Of a DNA stretch of 64,000 nt, positions 45,715-58,600 are shown one piece after another. Location: assembly GCA_029204225.1 (NCBI GenBank), contig CM055109.1, positions 41,212,544 to 41,276,543 of the forward strand, written 5' to 3'. Each line of letters starts with the position of its first letter. Position 1 is the stretch's first letter. The notes under the pieces are model-generated. The model was not told the DNA's origin, made no database searches, and worked only from the letters and a program-made list of their open reading frames with translations. This stretch comes from Diphasiastrum complanatum. Lineage: Eukaryota; Streptophyta; Lycopodiopsida; Lycopodiales; Lycopodiaceae. The position numbers and the translations under genes were made by a program.

Positions 45715-46794
45715 CAACTATAGTACATCTATCTACAACACCTAAGGCTGATCTTAACTTGATAAATGAAGTCTTTTGCAAGGCTTTAGTGAGTAGATCA
45801 GCAAGGCAATCTGAAGAAGACACATGTTGTAGCTTACTCTCCTTTTTATAAAATGCCAAAGTTCTTGGTGGCCGAGATGTACCTCAACACCTTTTTTGCA
45901 TTTTGATGTTGATGTAGAAGCCATCAAGGATGAATCCACTTCATCCTCATCTTCCTCAAGAGTGAGTTTGTCTTGTTTGCTCTCTCCTTGTGCATTCTTC
46001 TTCTTGAAACACTCGGATGCAAAGTGCCCCTTCTTTCCACAAAAGAAACACTTGAGTTTGGCTTTGTTCTTCTTTCCACCTTTGGAGCTAGATGGTTGAT
46101 CATCATTCTTGGTCTCCTTGTGTTGGATCTTCTTCTTTGACTTTGTCTTCCCCTTGCTTGAGAAGTTGGCCTTCTCATCACCATCATGCAACTTTAAGGA
46201 TCCAATCCTTTGCTTGACATGAATGATCCTACTCTCCTCGGCCACAAGCACACTATGGAGCTTGTCAATGGAAAGTAGTGCATCTTGAATAGCAGAGATT
46301 TGTACAAGATTGGAGAACTCATCTCCAAGACCATTCAAAATGATTTGAACAAGTTCATCATCATGAATACCCTCACTAATGATGGAAAGTTCTTTGTTGA
46401 GAGATTTTATTCTCAAGACATACTCTTGAGCACTCTCATCACTCCCTCTAATGCTTTGAAGAACTTTGTTTCTAATCATAAGCAATCTAGAGGTATTTTT
46501 GGATTCATAAATCCCTTTGAGGTAGTTCCATGCCTCCTTGGCCGAGGTACAAGATGCTACTTCCTTTAGAAGCTCATTACTAACATTCATTTTCAAACAA
46601 TGTAATGCTAGTCTAGCTCTCTTTTTGTACCTCACTTGATCTTGCCCTCCTTGAGGTTCTTCTTCCTCTCCTATGACAAGATCAAACATATCTTGGAGCA
46701 CAAGTAGTGACTCCATTCTTACTTTCCAAGTTGAATAATTATTAGAATTTAGCCTTTCAGTAGTCTCAAGAAGATAGGCTCCAATTGAACCCAT
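45715..46794 (-). pseudogene. Copia-D: gag fused to RNase H tail by internal deletion
   Basis: The gag starts at the ATG at 46794 (MGSIGAYLLETTERLNSNNY, then STWKVRMESLLVLQDMFDLV). It has the full gag body and an intact zinc knuckle CFFCGKKGHFASEC, followed by an acidic, Ser-rich linker. Near 45860 it passes directly into a copia RNase H tail in another frame: LQHVSSSDCLADLLTKALQK, then a polypurine tract and LTR. Protease, integrase, RT and most of RNase H are deleted. The intact 300-residue gag would make this a gag-only, non-autonomous type of element if still transcribed. Confidence 0.85.
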
Positions 46795-46819
46795 TCTATC
46801 TAATAACAAGTACAACAAA

Positions 46820-47230
46820 TGTACTATTCAAAGGCTCCCCCTTCTTCCTTTCTCAGAATTTAGCTAAAATGCTACTCTTGAATCTCACTAGACTCAAGAA
46901 GCAAGATCTATAATGATCCTGAACTCACAAAAATTTGGGAAAGTGTATTCTATACATTCTATTCACTTAGAACCTAGGATTTGATTTTTGGAAGTGCCAA
47001 TGCCTTCCTATGGTGTTTAGAATTGGTTTTAGTTTCACTCTTGAACTAAAAACATAAGCCTCAAACTCTCTCACAAGGATTTGTAGGTTTGAGACATTTG
47101 GCATTTTGCGAGAAATCCGAAGTGAGAAAATTCCGAAAGACAAAAATCCCGAAAATGCCGACACTATGAGCCGTTTTCGAGTGTTATGTAGACTGTGTAA
47201 AAACACCATATGTCGGACGACTCAGACAAG
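46820..47230. other. No gene recognised
   Basis: Probably the leader or flank of Copia-D. No PBS was found here. Confidence 0.4.
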
Positions 47231-47234
47231 TTGG

Positions 47235-48064
47235 CTACATGGGCTTTAATGCCTTTCCCCTTGAGGTCGATAAACTAATCTTTGATGAAGATGACATCCC
47301 GACTAACGAATATCTTCGACTCGATAGGATCGAACAACTTGTAGGCTTGATCTGAAGTAGTGTAGCTGATGAAAATACATTTGATACTCTGGAAGTCGAG
47401 CTTCTTCCTGAGATCATGAGGAATCTGCGCATAAGCAGTACATTCAAAAACTTTTGAATTTGATAAAGAAGGTTTAGTACCTATCCAAACTTTGAATGGT
47501 GTTTTGTCTGAGAGACCTTTAGTAGGACATCTGTTCTGAATATAGGTTGCTATTAAAACAGCTTCAACCCAGAAGGACTTCGGAAGTGTTGCATGTGATA
47601 ACATGCACTTTGTCGATTCGACTAAGGTTCTGTTCTTTCTCTCAGCAAGACTGAGGCGAATAGGAGGTAATATATTGTTGCTCAATGCAGTTGTTAAGGC
47701 AATACTACTTGAATTCGGTGGAGATATATTCTCCCTCATCGTCGGACCTCAGTGCTTTGATTCTTTTGCCAATTTGATTTTCTGCATGCTCTTTGAATTG
47801 TCTGAACTTGATGAAAGCCTTTGATTTGTGCTTAATGAAGTAAAGAGCTGTTCTTCTAAAAAATTCGTCAATAAAGGTAATAAAATACTCTGCATCTAGG
47901 TAATGAACTGAATGTAATGAATTGGATTCTAGCAGTTGCATGTGAGAATTTGAAGCTTTTTTTATCCTCATGTTAGCATGCATATTGATGGACAAAAATT
48001 GGATATTAAACTGCTGCTCGCCCTTTTTTCCTTCCATGTGGATCATCATGAACAGCGAAGTCAC
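47235..48064 (-). pseudogene. Copia integrase fragment (Copia-E)
   Basis: Minus-strand frames give YFITFIDEFFRRTALYFIKH, RSDDEGEYISTEFK (48064-47705), AERKNRTLVESTKCMLSHAT, LPKSFWVEAVLIATYIQNRC, KVFECTAYAQIPHDLRKKLD and KIFVSRDVIF (47739-47275). A small frameshift region separates the first and second parts. Gag, protease and RT are missing. The sequence resembles the copia at 15.4-17.4 kb. Confidence 0.85.
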
Positions 48065-48785
48065 ACTCTGTTGCAGGGGATTGGGATGAGTAGGTGCATC
48101 TGGAAATTGTTTTCCAACAGCATACGCAATGCTATCTTCGCCCCGTTTGGCGAGATTGAGGCATGGAAAAAGATTGTGGCAGGGAGCACAGCATGCAGTG
48201 AATGGTTCTTTTCAGGGGAGACTCATAAGAGGGCTGTGTGAGCAGGTGCTACCCGGAGTGGCAGTGATGGCAGAATTTATTGCTTCTGGTTAACTTGTTG
48301 GATAGATGCCCTTGTATACTTCTTTTGTGGGCGGTTCGATCTCTTGCGATGACTATGGAGCTCGTTGACAGCCTACCTGTTTGCATAATAGCTCCGTCGA
48401 TGAGCCGTGGTAGACTGTAGTGTGAGATCTGAGCCTGCAGGGAAGGAGGTGGCGCGATCAGTGCCTGCTGTTTTTTTTATGAGAAGGAGCTGAACAGCCG
48501 TCTCGTGATAGCTATCCGAGTAGACGTTGCGGCTGTAGCCGCCAGAATCAATGAGAATTTAATTTTTGTTTTTTGAAATGAAACCCTTAGGGTTTACTAA
48601 AGGCTTTTGCAATCTTTAAAAAAATTTATGTGATAGGCTTATTGGCTTTAAATGCAAAAAACAATTTGGTGTTAAGGTGGAATTGATGCATGAGGAAGGT
48701 TAGCAATTTGTGTAATTGCATATGCTCTGCACCAATGCTTGTTGCATGCTAGTCAACCAAGGTTTTCTAGGGCTTGATGTAGGGT
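48065..48785. other. No gene recognised
   Basis: Moderately GC-balanced DNA without supported features. GCGGCTGTAGCCGCC near 48530 may be the outer part of family X, since GCGGCTGTAAC occurs beyond the matching end of X3 near 58800. Confidence 0.4.
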
Positions 48786-48789
48786 AACT

Positions 48790-51225
48790 TTAAAGTTGGT
48801 TTTGGCTATGTATGTGAAATCAACTCGAAAAATTAAGTTACTAGCACACCTTGTAAAGGAATTTCGGTTCCTTGGTCTCGGTTATCAAAGTTGTGACCTT
48901 GATTTTGGATATTGCTTCCCAGGTTTTGGTAGAAGAAATTTGGTTTTTTTTTCTTCTCATGGACAATATGCATGTTTAGCTAGACCTTATCAACTTGACG
49001 TTAGGCTTTTTAACTTTGGTGTGTTGTTACATCGATAGTTATCTATAAGCCAGTTTTTGTAGAAGTTTGGTACCGTTGTTTTGGTGTCAAGCTATATTAA
49101 TCGGCGATCTGAATTTTGCTAAACCAATCTTGACAAAACAATGGTAGTGATACGGTTCTCAGGCATGTACCCGATAAAGAGATTTGATTCCTTTTTATGC
49201 TATTTAGCCACTTAACCCTGGAGTGGTACTCCCAGTTAATTGCGTTAAATGGTTTTTTTTGTTCAAAATCTTCCTTTTCGACTTCGGTGTTGCACCGATA
49301 GGCTTATCCTAAATGATTTTGATCTTTGAATTGGGCAAACTAAAGCTTTTGAGATACTTGTTAAAGTGAATTAATGGAATAAAGGTCATAATATTTGGAG
49401 GTAGCTCTATATTCGATAAAAATTAAGTGTATCGAATATCGTAAAACAGTACCCGGATCCAAATTTTATGGATTCTCCATTAGGTTCAGACAATTTAAAA
49501 GGATAGCAACCTAGCATTTACTTGTGTCTAAGGATTTTTTGGTGCCTTCACTGATGAAATTTTTTGGGTGACCAAAAAATCTAAGGGAGGAAGAAAATGA
49601 GACACTTGTATAGGTATATGTGATTGTATGTAATCTGGATTGGTAAATAATCTCTGTAAGGAAATTGCATAGCAATGGTTTATTAAATTCATTAAGTTGA
49701 ATTTATTTCAAATATCTATAGGACCATGAGTTGACCCTATTTGTTATTGAAAATTGTGACATGGAACGAGAATGACACTTGGTTCACATCTGTATTGCAA
49801 AGAGCCTTATTCCTAAGAGTTGGGACTCTCAGATTGTAGGAATTCGGTGAATGTTAGTACCAATCAGATGGGTTGTTTATGTGACGGTAAAGCCATGTGC
49901 AGATTCTTGTTAAATCGCAATTTTGGAAATGGATTATTGCGATCCATTAAGAACAGATTTAGGGATACTCCAGTTCTTGTTGGAATAGATATATGCATAT
50001 CTGGTATGGACTTCCTGAGCCCAAATGATTATCTCTATTTGATAGTTGATTATTGAGAGTAATGTTTCTATCACTCGAGATAAGATATTTTACGATTTTA
50101 AGGAAAAAGTTTAGTTTGTAATAGTATTGGATACGCATTGCTGACTTTTCCGAATCTTTGATATCTTATACATTGTCTCCTGAGAACATTTTAATTGAAA
50201 TTATGGAGAAGAAAATTATAAGAATAAGACTTTGACGGGATCAACCAGTTGCATAGATTTCTTTTGTGGAATCCAATATGTGTGCAATGGTGGAACTGTC
50301 CAGTGGAAATAGAGGAAATCTCTAGTGATTGTTTTGAATAATCTAGAACTAGAAGAGTTTTGGGAGTTTGGAGCTATTAGATATTCATGATTATAGACAT
50401 GGTGGTAAAGGTTAATTTAAGATTCCAATGATTGGATCAGATGGAATAAAGTTTTAATCTTAACCTTATGTCCAAAGATGTCGGTATAAGTCAGCCTAAT
50501 CTTAGTTTGTACACTAAGATCTGAAGTAGGTTGATTGAATAAAAAAATTATTTTTGTAAATCTATGATGGTTGGAAAACTTGTGAAGTGGAATTACTCAA
50601 TTCAGAGATTTCCCATATATGTTATTTACTCAAGAGAAATAGAATCTTTTGTACAAGATTCTCAATGAGATATGTGAGTAACAAATGTAGATTTTGGAGG
50701 AATCTGCCAGATAATGACATGTGTGTTTAGGTACTGGCTCATAGTGAGATTATTCTCATATGTGCACGATTAATCTTGTTTGGATCTACTATGTACTCTT
50801 GGTTACTAAAGTTATCTGGTGCATTCAACCTAGCCAATGAACATAGACATATGATCAAGTATTGTGTTTGACAATTACTTACAGAGTTAACAGATCTGTT
50901 CTAATAGATCTGTTGGTTAACTTAGAAGTGAGACATTTAAGATTTCTAAATCATGAGCAATTAACTTGAGTAGTTGAATTACTCCTGTGGAAGTTAATTG
51001 GTAAAACGGACATTGTGAAAAGAATTCACCGAAAACTGTTTGTTTTGTGTGTATAGCTTGTAAGACACATAATTTATGAGTCATTTGGATTCACCAGGAA
51101 ATTGTGTGCATAGGATATACAAAATTCTTGGGCGAATATTTCTTAGTTGAGAAATAGACTTGATTCATTAGTGATAGTATCCCTTAGAGCTCAATTGGAT
51201 ACCGAATCCTAATGATTCCAAGAAT
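48790..51225 (+). mobile_element. Family X, copy X2
   Basis: This is co-linear with the reverse complement of about 58590-55830. Both carry TTAAGTTACTAGCAC..CTTGT near one end, CCATGGACAATATGCATGT-like words, TGGTACTCCCAGT, and TTCTTGG..ATTC near the other. X2 stops near 51225 where a copia LTR begins. The 78-codon frame at 49820-50056 is not conserved as an open frame in X3 and is probably chance. Confidence 0.75.
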
Positions 51226-51234
51226 GGTAAACTT

Positions 51235-51590
51235 GTCAGAAATTGTGAACTCCTATAACTTTGCCGCGACGCGAAGAGAAGTGACATGAAGCGAAGGTCG
51301 AATGGCGAACAATTCGCGAAAGTCAACGTATCTCGAAAACCCTAAGACACAAAGCGAAGTGAAACTCGAAGGTCGAATGATTCGCAAAAGTCAAGCATGT
51401 CTCCAGAACCAAACGACATGACACGACACAAAACGAAAGAAAAACGAAGGAAAATCTTTCGCGCTGCCAACTGGCAGCTCAATGAGTGTGGAGTCTTGAA
51501 CTTCACGCTTAGCTAAAACCGTTAGCAATAATAGAGAGTAACTAACTAGTTGATTAGCATTAATCTTCACAATTAGTTGCAATTTATACG
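51235..51590 (+). repeat. Copia-C 5' LTR-like region, CGCGAA-rich (edges approximate)
   Basis: AATTCGCGAAAG, GCGAAGGTCGAA and related words repeat here, as in the LTR at 20964-21802. The region ends just before gag coding. Confidence 0.45.
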
Positions 51591-53570
51591 ATGGAATGAC
51601 AACCAGTTAGATCAGCACATTGAGAAGATCAGAACGATCTTCGCTCAACTCGCTGCATCAGGTCGGAAACACTAGGTCTCAGCACCACAACAACTGATGT
51701 ATTTTATGAAATCTCTACATGTGTCCTATTAGCCGTTGAGAATGCTCATATTGAGTCTACTAGATATGACATTTGACAAATGAATCAGTCTTGTCGCTGA
51801 TGAGACACTGATGAGAGACAAAGGAGAAAGAAACAATGATCAAGAGAAAGCTCTCTTCACAAAAGGAAGGAAGAAAAATAAGAACAAGCCCAGATTTGAC
51901 AAGACGAACACAAAGTCTTCAAGCAGAGGCAGTGAGAATCAATAATCTTCTTCCTATGATCACTGTCACAAACCAGGTCATACAACCAACAAACGCTTGT
52001 TCAATCTAGCACACCTTGCATGCACTGCAAGAAGAAGGGGCACTCTGCACATGATTGTAGATTTAATCCAAAAACAAAGAACAAAGCTGAGAAAGCAAAT
52101 GTTGCAGAGTCATCAAAAGATACAGATAGAGGTGATGAAGCCTTCACAATACTTGATGAAACTTCAACAAGCTACACTGAACAAGACTACGATGTAGTCA
52201 TTGATTCAAGAGAAACATCACACATCACATGCAACAAGAAGATCTTGATTGACTTCAAAGAACTCGAAAACAACAGGGCAGTGATTCTAGGTGATGGAGC
52301 CGACACGATGTCAAAGGCATCGAAACTCTACAGCTGTGAACACTATTAGGTCAAGTAGAGCTGCCAAGAGCACTCTACGTACCTTCACTAAGAAAAGACT
52401 TGCTATCAGTCTCCAAGATGACAAATCTTGAAATTTGAGTTTTATTTGATGGCAATACATGCCGCATGATTGAGAAAACAACAAACAAATTGTTGACGAT
52501 TGGATGCAGAGAAGGAAATCTCTATCAAGCCAAGAGTATCAACAATTCTAATAGCATATTAAATGCATCAGAAAATGAAGGTCAGCTCTAGCACAGAAGA
52601 ATGTATTATCTGAACATGAGAAGCCTGTATGGCATGTGCAAGAAAGACATAGTCACAGGTCTGAAGATATCAAGACCCGATACCGAGTTCTGCGAAGCCT
52701 GTCAGAAAGGCAAATAGCATCGGAATCCATTCACACATGAGGGAAGAAGAGCCAAAGAAATTCTTGAGCTCGCCACTCAGATGTCTGTGAATGGATAAAA
52801 GTGGATTCGCTCTCAAGGTCTAGGTATTTCTTGACGTTCATTGATGACTATAGCCGGATGACTACAATTTACTACTTGAAGAAAAAATTTGAAGTGTTTG
52901 ACTCTCTCAATAAGTTCATGGCATTTGCAGAGAGACACACCTCAAAGAAGATTCAGATCATCAGATCTAACAATGGAGGTGAGTACAAGAGCACAGAATT
53001 TTCAAAATTCTGTCAAGAACAGATGATAGAGCATCAATTCACTCCTGTGTGCACACCAGAATATAATGGTGTCACAGAAACAAGAAACATGATGCTAGTC
53101 GAAGGAGTCAGATGCATGATGGCACACGCTCAATTGCCAAGTCAATTCTGGGTTGTGAGGCAATAGCTGCAGCAGTACACCTGCAGAACGGATCAACAAC
53201 AACAGCCCTGGAAAATAAGGCACTGTACGAGATGTGGACAAGTAGAAAGTCTGATCTATCATATGTACGTGTGTTTGGGTGCAGCATACAAGCGCATTCC
53301 AAAAGAAGAAGAAAAAAAAAATAAGCTCGATGATAAATTAGAACAAACAATCATGGTCGGATACTTGAACGGATCACAAGTGTATAGACTCTACGATCCA
53401 ACCACAAAGAAGGTTGTTTCGAGTAGCGATGTGAAGTTCGATGAGTCCACATTCCTTGGACTAAAAGATGAAAAAGGCCATGAGATCAATACACAAGTAA
53501 TCGTGGCCACTGGGTCCACATTGGATGATTGTTGCAAAAAGGCCTTAAGTGGCAATGCCTCCATGTAGTT
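51590..53570 (+). pseudogene. Copia-C gag-protease-integrase, no RT
   Basis: A decayed gag (RWNDNQLDQHIEKIRTIFAQ) leads to two knuckle-like motifs, HCHKPGHTTNKR and CMHCKKKGHSAHDC. Protease is degraded to VVIDSRETSHITCNK (DSGA changed to DSRE). Pre-integrase follows, then the integrase core: RYFLTFIDDYSRMTTIYYLK, IIRSNNGGEYKSTEFSKF, and YNGVTETRNMMLVEGVRCMM. The tail is VYRLYDPTTKKVVSSSDVKF (53263-53568). Frameshifts occur near 52350-52800 and 53160. At about 53570 it meets an oppositely oriented gypsy fragment. RNase H of a related element may be the piece at 20.5 kb. Confidence 0.88.
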
Positions 53571-54176
53571 GAGGATTTGGATATCAGAAATGTCTGAATC
53601 TTTTGAGCAATTCTGAATTCGCAAGACATTTTTGTCATCTACGAAAAAATCTTCTAATTCATTAGTAGGTATCCATGCAACATTTAGCAACTCATCATTG
53701 TGTGGAAGAATATCAATAAGATTGATATTAATGATAAGGGTGTCTAGAGCAGGAATTTGTTCATTATTGGTCAGAGGAGTATAGGTACAATCATCCTGAT
53801 GTTGAGCAGAAGAATCGACATTCACACAATCAATGGTAGCTAAACTGTGACTCCAGTTTATGATATCAATAGATTCAACATAATGACCTTTTTCGTGGCT
53901 GGATTGGTATGGCTCAAACACTAAATTAGTGGTGGAGGATCTCTCATTGTGAAGCCGTGCAGGTTTGAGTTTGCCAGATGAATCGATGGTGACAGAACTA
54001 TTTCGATTTCCAAAGGTGACGAGGCCTTTGCTCCAGTCATGAACGACTCGTGCATTGGTGAGCCATGGGTGACCAAGTAGTAACTCATAGGAATAGGCAT
54101 TATTGGGAATGTAAAGGTCCAAAAGGATTACCCCTAAGATGAGGATAAAACATAATAAGAAAGACAATGGAGCCAA
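53570..54176 (-). pseudogene. Gypsy retropepsin fragment
   Basis: The minus-strand frame of up to 261 codons contains SYELLLGHPWLTNARVVHDW and LVTFGNRNSSVTI. This is the plant gypsy aspartic-protease flap and C-terminal type (LLGRPWL). It is followed by a long acidic linker (HNDELLNVAWIPTNELEDFF) as seen between protease and RT. The catalytic DSG part is missing upstream. The last part of the frame, below about 53570, overlaps plus-strand copia integrase and is not real. It abuts the family X LTR, so it may belong to that element. Confidence 0.65.
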
Positions 54177-54179
54177 ACC

Positions 54180-54589
54180 GCCCGACCAATCCTAGATCAA
54201 ATCTAGATCTAATCCCCAAGCCATGCCATGTGAAAGCTAGAGGAGAAGAGAGAGATCCTGGTAACCTAAACCCAATATGTCGACGGGAGAATCTCTACCT
54301 CATTATATAGAGAGTAGAGTCATGTGCATGAAACCATGCAACCCCCAGGCATGTCAACTATAATTAGATCACATCTCTTCATGCAGTCCTCCTGCCTATA
54401 TCCGACACACACAGACATGCAATACTCGATATGTCTCAATTAGAGTGTCTGGGTCCTCTCAAGGTTATTAGTCACAAACTGGCCTTGACATGGAATTAAA
54501 TCACGGCATGACCAACAACCTCGAATGCCATAGGGCCGGTCTACCATATTAGGACTACTCCAAGTCCTTAACCGAATATGGCCATAACA
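54180..54589 (-). repeat. Family X LTR, copy X3 (far edge approximate)
   Basis: On the minus strand the LTR begins TGTTATGGCCATATTCGG at 54589, after the polypurine tract AAGGAGGGAAGAA (54590-54602). It matches 41667-41875 over its first half and has a CTATATAATG TATA-like box near 54300. Confidence 0.7.
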
Positions 54590-57500
54590 TTCTTCCCTCC
54601 TTAAACTGCTTTTATCCTTAGAAGCTCCTCAAGATAGAAAAGAATTACAAGAACAGTTCCTTTAACTTTCAATATTAGCCGAAGAAATCATTATTCTTAG
54701 TCTGACTTCCATATCAACAAGTACTTAGAGATAAACCTATTTCTAATTCCTTTCTTGGAGTACGACTCAAATTTGAAAAGTACACTAAGTAATAAATTTC
54801 TCAACTAGGTTACACTCAACACAAGTTAGTAACATCACCTTCATATAAAACACTTACATGAACCACTGAGTGAAATATTCCCTAACTTAGGAGATTAAAG
54901 TTAAACAAAAGTTATAATAATTACAGTCTGAAATTATCCACAAACTCTGGCAGACAATTAGGTAAAAAACTTCCAAGTACAACTATCCTTAGAATCCAAT
55001 TCTAAGATATGATAATTCATTTAACTAGAACCTCTAGGAGAATCATTAAGATATAAAATGATTAAAACTCAACTTTGAGTATCCCAGATACTCTTTTGAG
55101 TTTAACGCTTCTGTTTCTAGCACCAAATACAAGAAAATAGCATTCATTCATCTTAATATATTTGTCTATCTCCTAGGATAACTGAAGATCCAGTCAAATG
55201 AAGAACTGTACTCAAGCATCTATAGACCATAAACTGTAGTAGAATAGCATTCACTAGACTAATTAAATTTTCCAAAAATAAGATAGCTTATCTTGTGAGA
55301 ATATTTATGAGATCCATAGGCTCTCAATAAGATACTGGAGTAGAGAGATTCAAAACATTGATCTAAATTCCTACTGAAATAATAGATCAAGAATTAATCA
55401 TCACACTTAAGAATCATCACTATTTTTTATAATCCTCTGACAATAATTAAGTATCTACTTATGATTCGTTGATCATAAATATTTAATTTCGTATGATTCG
55501 TCAATCATAATTTTTTGGAATCCAAACCATACTTAAGCATTTACTAAATAATGGAGTATATGTACAACATAACTCAAGAAAAGTAAGAATCATTCCAAAA
55601 TCTTTCCACTAAAAAAATACTAGATTTAGGAACATTCTTCAAACAAGATTCTCTGACTGAAGTGCAAGATTTAAGTTCTATAAACCATTGGTAATTAAAG
55701 ACTGAACGCATACCAAAATGACAATCATCTTCAACTACAAAAAAAACTTTAGATTACAATCTAGAATCAAATCTAGATACCCAAGTCCTGCTGAATATCA
55801 ATTCAGTTATTATTCTTGGATTCATTATGATTCGTTCTCCAATTGAGCGCTCTGGGATACAATCACTAATGAGCTGAGTCTATTCCTTAACTGAGGAATA
55901 CTCTATTTGGGAATACTATATATCCAATGCACATAATTTTAACTAATGAACCCAAATGATTCACTAATCATGCATCTTACAAGCAATATAAGACAAAACT
56001 ATCAATTTCTGGTGAATCCTCATCACACTGAACATTTTACCAATTAACTTCATCCTGGAGTAATCAACCACTCAAGTTAATTGCCAATGATTTAGAAATC
56101 TCAAATGTCTAGATGCATAAGATTTTCTATTTCTCATGAGTAAATAACATATCCAGAAAATCTCTGAGACAAATAACATTCACTCTCAACAGTTCTCCAA
56201 TCCAACCTACAATCAACCCCTCACTGATTGTAGTACTAAAACTAAGATTAGGTTGATCCAATACATAACTCTCAGACTTAAATTTTGATCAAACTTATAT
56301 CCACACAATCCCTAGAGAATTCCTCTTATTCGAAAAGTTCCAATTAGGTATCTTACTTTGAATCTATCCGAAATTGCTTTCAGACCAAATCTCATTTCTA
56401 TACCACAGTTGGTTCTCTTCCAAAAAACTATGCAACCTACAGATTCCCAAATAGAATTTTATCCCATCACTTCATCCCTCCTTTTAAAAAAATTATAAAT
56501 TTCAATAAAAGTTAGCTGGAAAGATGATATATGAAAATATTTAAATCCAAGAAAAGTCAGTAATAAGTAATTCCACTAAAAGATTCACTCTATCACAAAC
56601 AGAATTTTTCCTTCGAATATTTTCAACCCAAGTAATAGAAACTACCATTCCATCGAAATCCATTTATGCACAAAGAGATATCCAAGGTTTAAGAAATTGA
56701 AACACTTTAACCTTAGAATTTATCCGAATTCCAAGTCTATTTATACAATTAGTAATTTATATGACATAACAGTCTTAAACCAATCTGATGTCTTATATTT
56801 GAGAAATTATTAAGAAGTAAAGAACTAATTAAGTAAACAAGAAATAAATTTGAGGGCCTTTGATTTTGTAAATAATGAGATACCACATTGGGATCTAGAT
56901 TAAACCTCTAAATTTTCTAAAATACCTCACATTTGATCAAATGGTTTTATTTTTCTCATATCGCGACTAGATACTAAAACACACCATTGATTATCAGATC
57001 TTTACAGTCCTAGAATTCCCTGTCCAAAATTATAGATGTCCCATACCATCAGTTTTTCCTTTCAGAAAACCCTTAACTGCCTTATCTGATATTCTAGAGA
57101 TCCATTGATCATCTAGTTGTCCTATAATCCATATAGGAAAATTATCTCTTGTTTTCAAAACTGGAGAATCTATTTATTTAGATGACTGGCATGCCTATCA
57201 GATGGATACCACAAATCCACATCTGACCCTATGACTTAAACATAAGAATTAACATGGTTCTACATTACATTCTGATCCTTCCAGATTAATGATAAGCTTT
57301 GAATCCCCATGGATCCAAGAGCATGAACTCAAGGGGCAAGCTTCTAACAATTAACAGATCCAATGTAATTCACATATCAGATTCCACTTCTAACATCACA
57401 ATTGTCATCCAAAATTGTGGATAACTCAATGGTTACAAAGATATCAGTTATAAATTCAACTAAATGAATTCTATCCAGGAGATTAATAACCGGTATTAAG

Positions 57501-58600
57501 CCATTATTTACTGGAATTTATCTGAAATCCTAACTGTGAAATACATTTTCCGATCACACTTACTACCACTGATGTCCACTCTTCTTCTCTCCTTAGAATT
57601 TTCAGTTCCTTGAAAATCTTTCAGCTAAGGTATTAAAAAGACGTAACGACATTAGTAAATGTTTTAAATTATTTATTGTAGGAAAAAGAAAATCTGAAAC
57701 AATTTTATTTCTATCCTATACTTGGATTGAATAACTGATATACCAAAAATCAACTACTAGTATGAAAAACACTACTAGTCTGATCTTTCGAATATGATTC
57801 ACCATAGGTTTTTATTGGAAATGAAATAAGTTTTTTATTAATTTCTATTAATCTGATTTTTTCAATAAAATTGGACTGTTCTCCCTTTTCACTTACTGGC
57901 TTAAATTAATTCATTAAAGTTATCTATAATTGATGGAAAATTCATAAAATTTGGATTTGGGTACTTTTTATCCAATATTCACTTTAAATAATTTTGTCGA
58001 ATAAAGAATTACCTCCAAATACAATGATCTTATTCCATTAATTATTTAACAAGTATTTCAAAACCTTTGGTTTGTTAAATTTTAGTGATAAAAAATTATC
58101 AAAAACCACAATAACCAATTGATCGGTGTTCTACTGATTTGAAAAGGAGAAAACAAAACACAATTTAACTCTATTCACTGGGAGTACCAATACTCCAGAG
58201 TTAATTGGTTTAAATAGCATCGTACCAAGGAATCGAATTCCTAGACCAAGTATATGCCTAAGAATTGTACCACTTCCTTAGTTCCATCAAGATCGGCTTC
58301 GGAAAAAAAAAATCCCTCCAGGAAACCGATTAATATTGCCTGATCACAAATAATGGTACTCAACTTCCACATAATCTGGGTTTACATTGTTGAAAGTCGA
58401 ATGCCAAGTTCATAAGAGCGTATGACATGCATATTGTCCATGGAGAAAAGAAATCCAATTTTATTTTAACCATAACCTGGAAACAATATACAAAACCAAG
58501 GCTACATTTTGACAAACAAGCACCAAGAAATCTAAGCTCCTCTAACAAGGTGCTAGTAACTTAAAATTTCCGAGATAATTCCGAGAATCAACTTTTTAAG
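54590..58600 (-). mobile_element. Family X interior, copy X3
   Basis: Four kilobases with no open frame of 60 codons on either strand until 58360. On the minus strand it is the most complete copy of family X and matches both X1 halves and X2. It gives the uninterrupted version of the copia insertion site (near 55780) and of the palindromic insertion (near 55015). It may be the non-coding interior of a large non-autonomous LTR element or a fully decayed gypsy. Confidence 0.7.

Noticed and set aside
49820-50056. 78-codon frame as a gene of family X
   Set aside because: The matching region of X3 has no equivalent open frame.
53391-53570. C-terminal part of the 261-codon minus-strand frame
   Set aside because: It is antisense to well-supported copia integrase coding on the plus strand.
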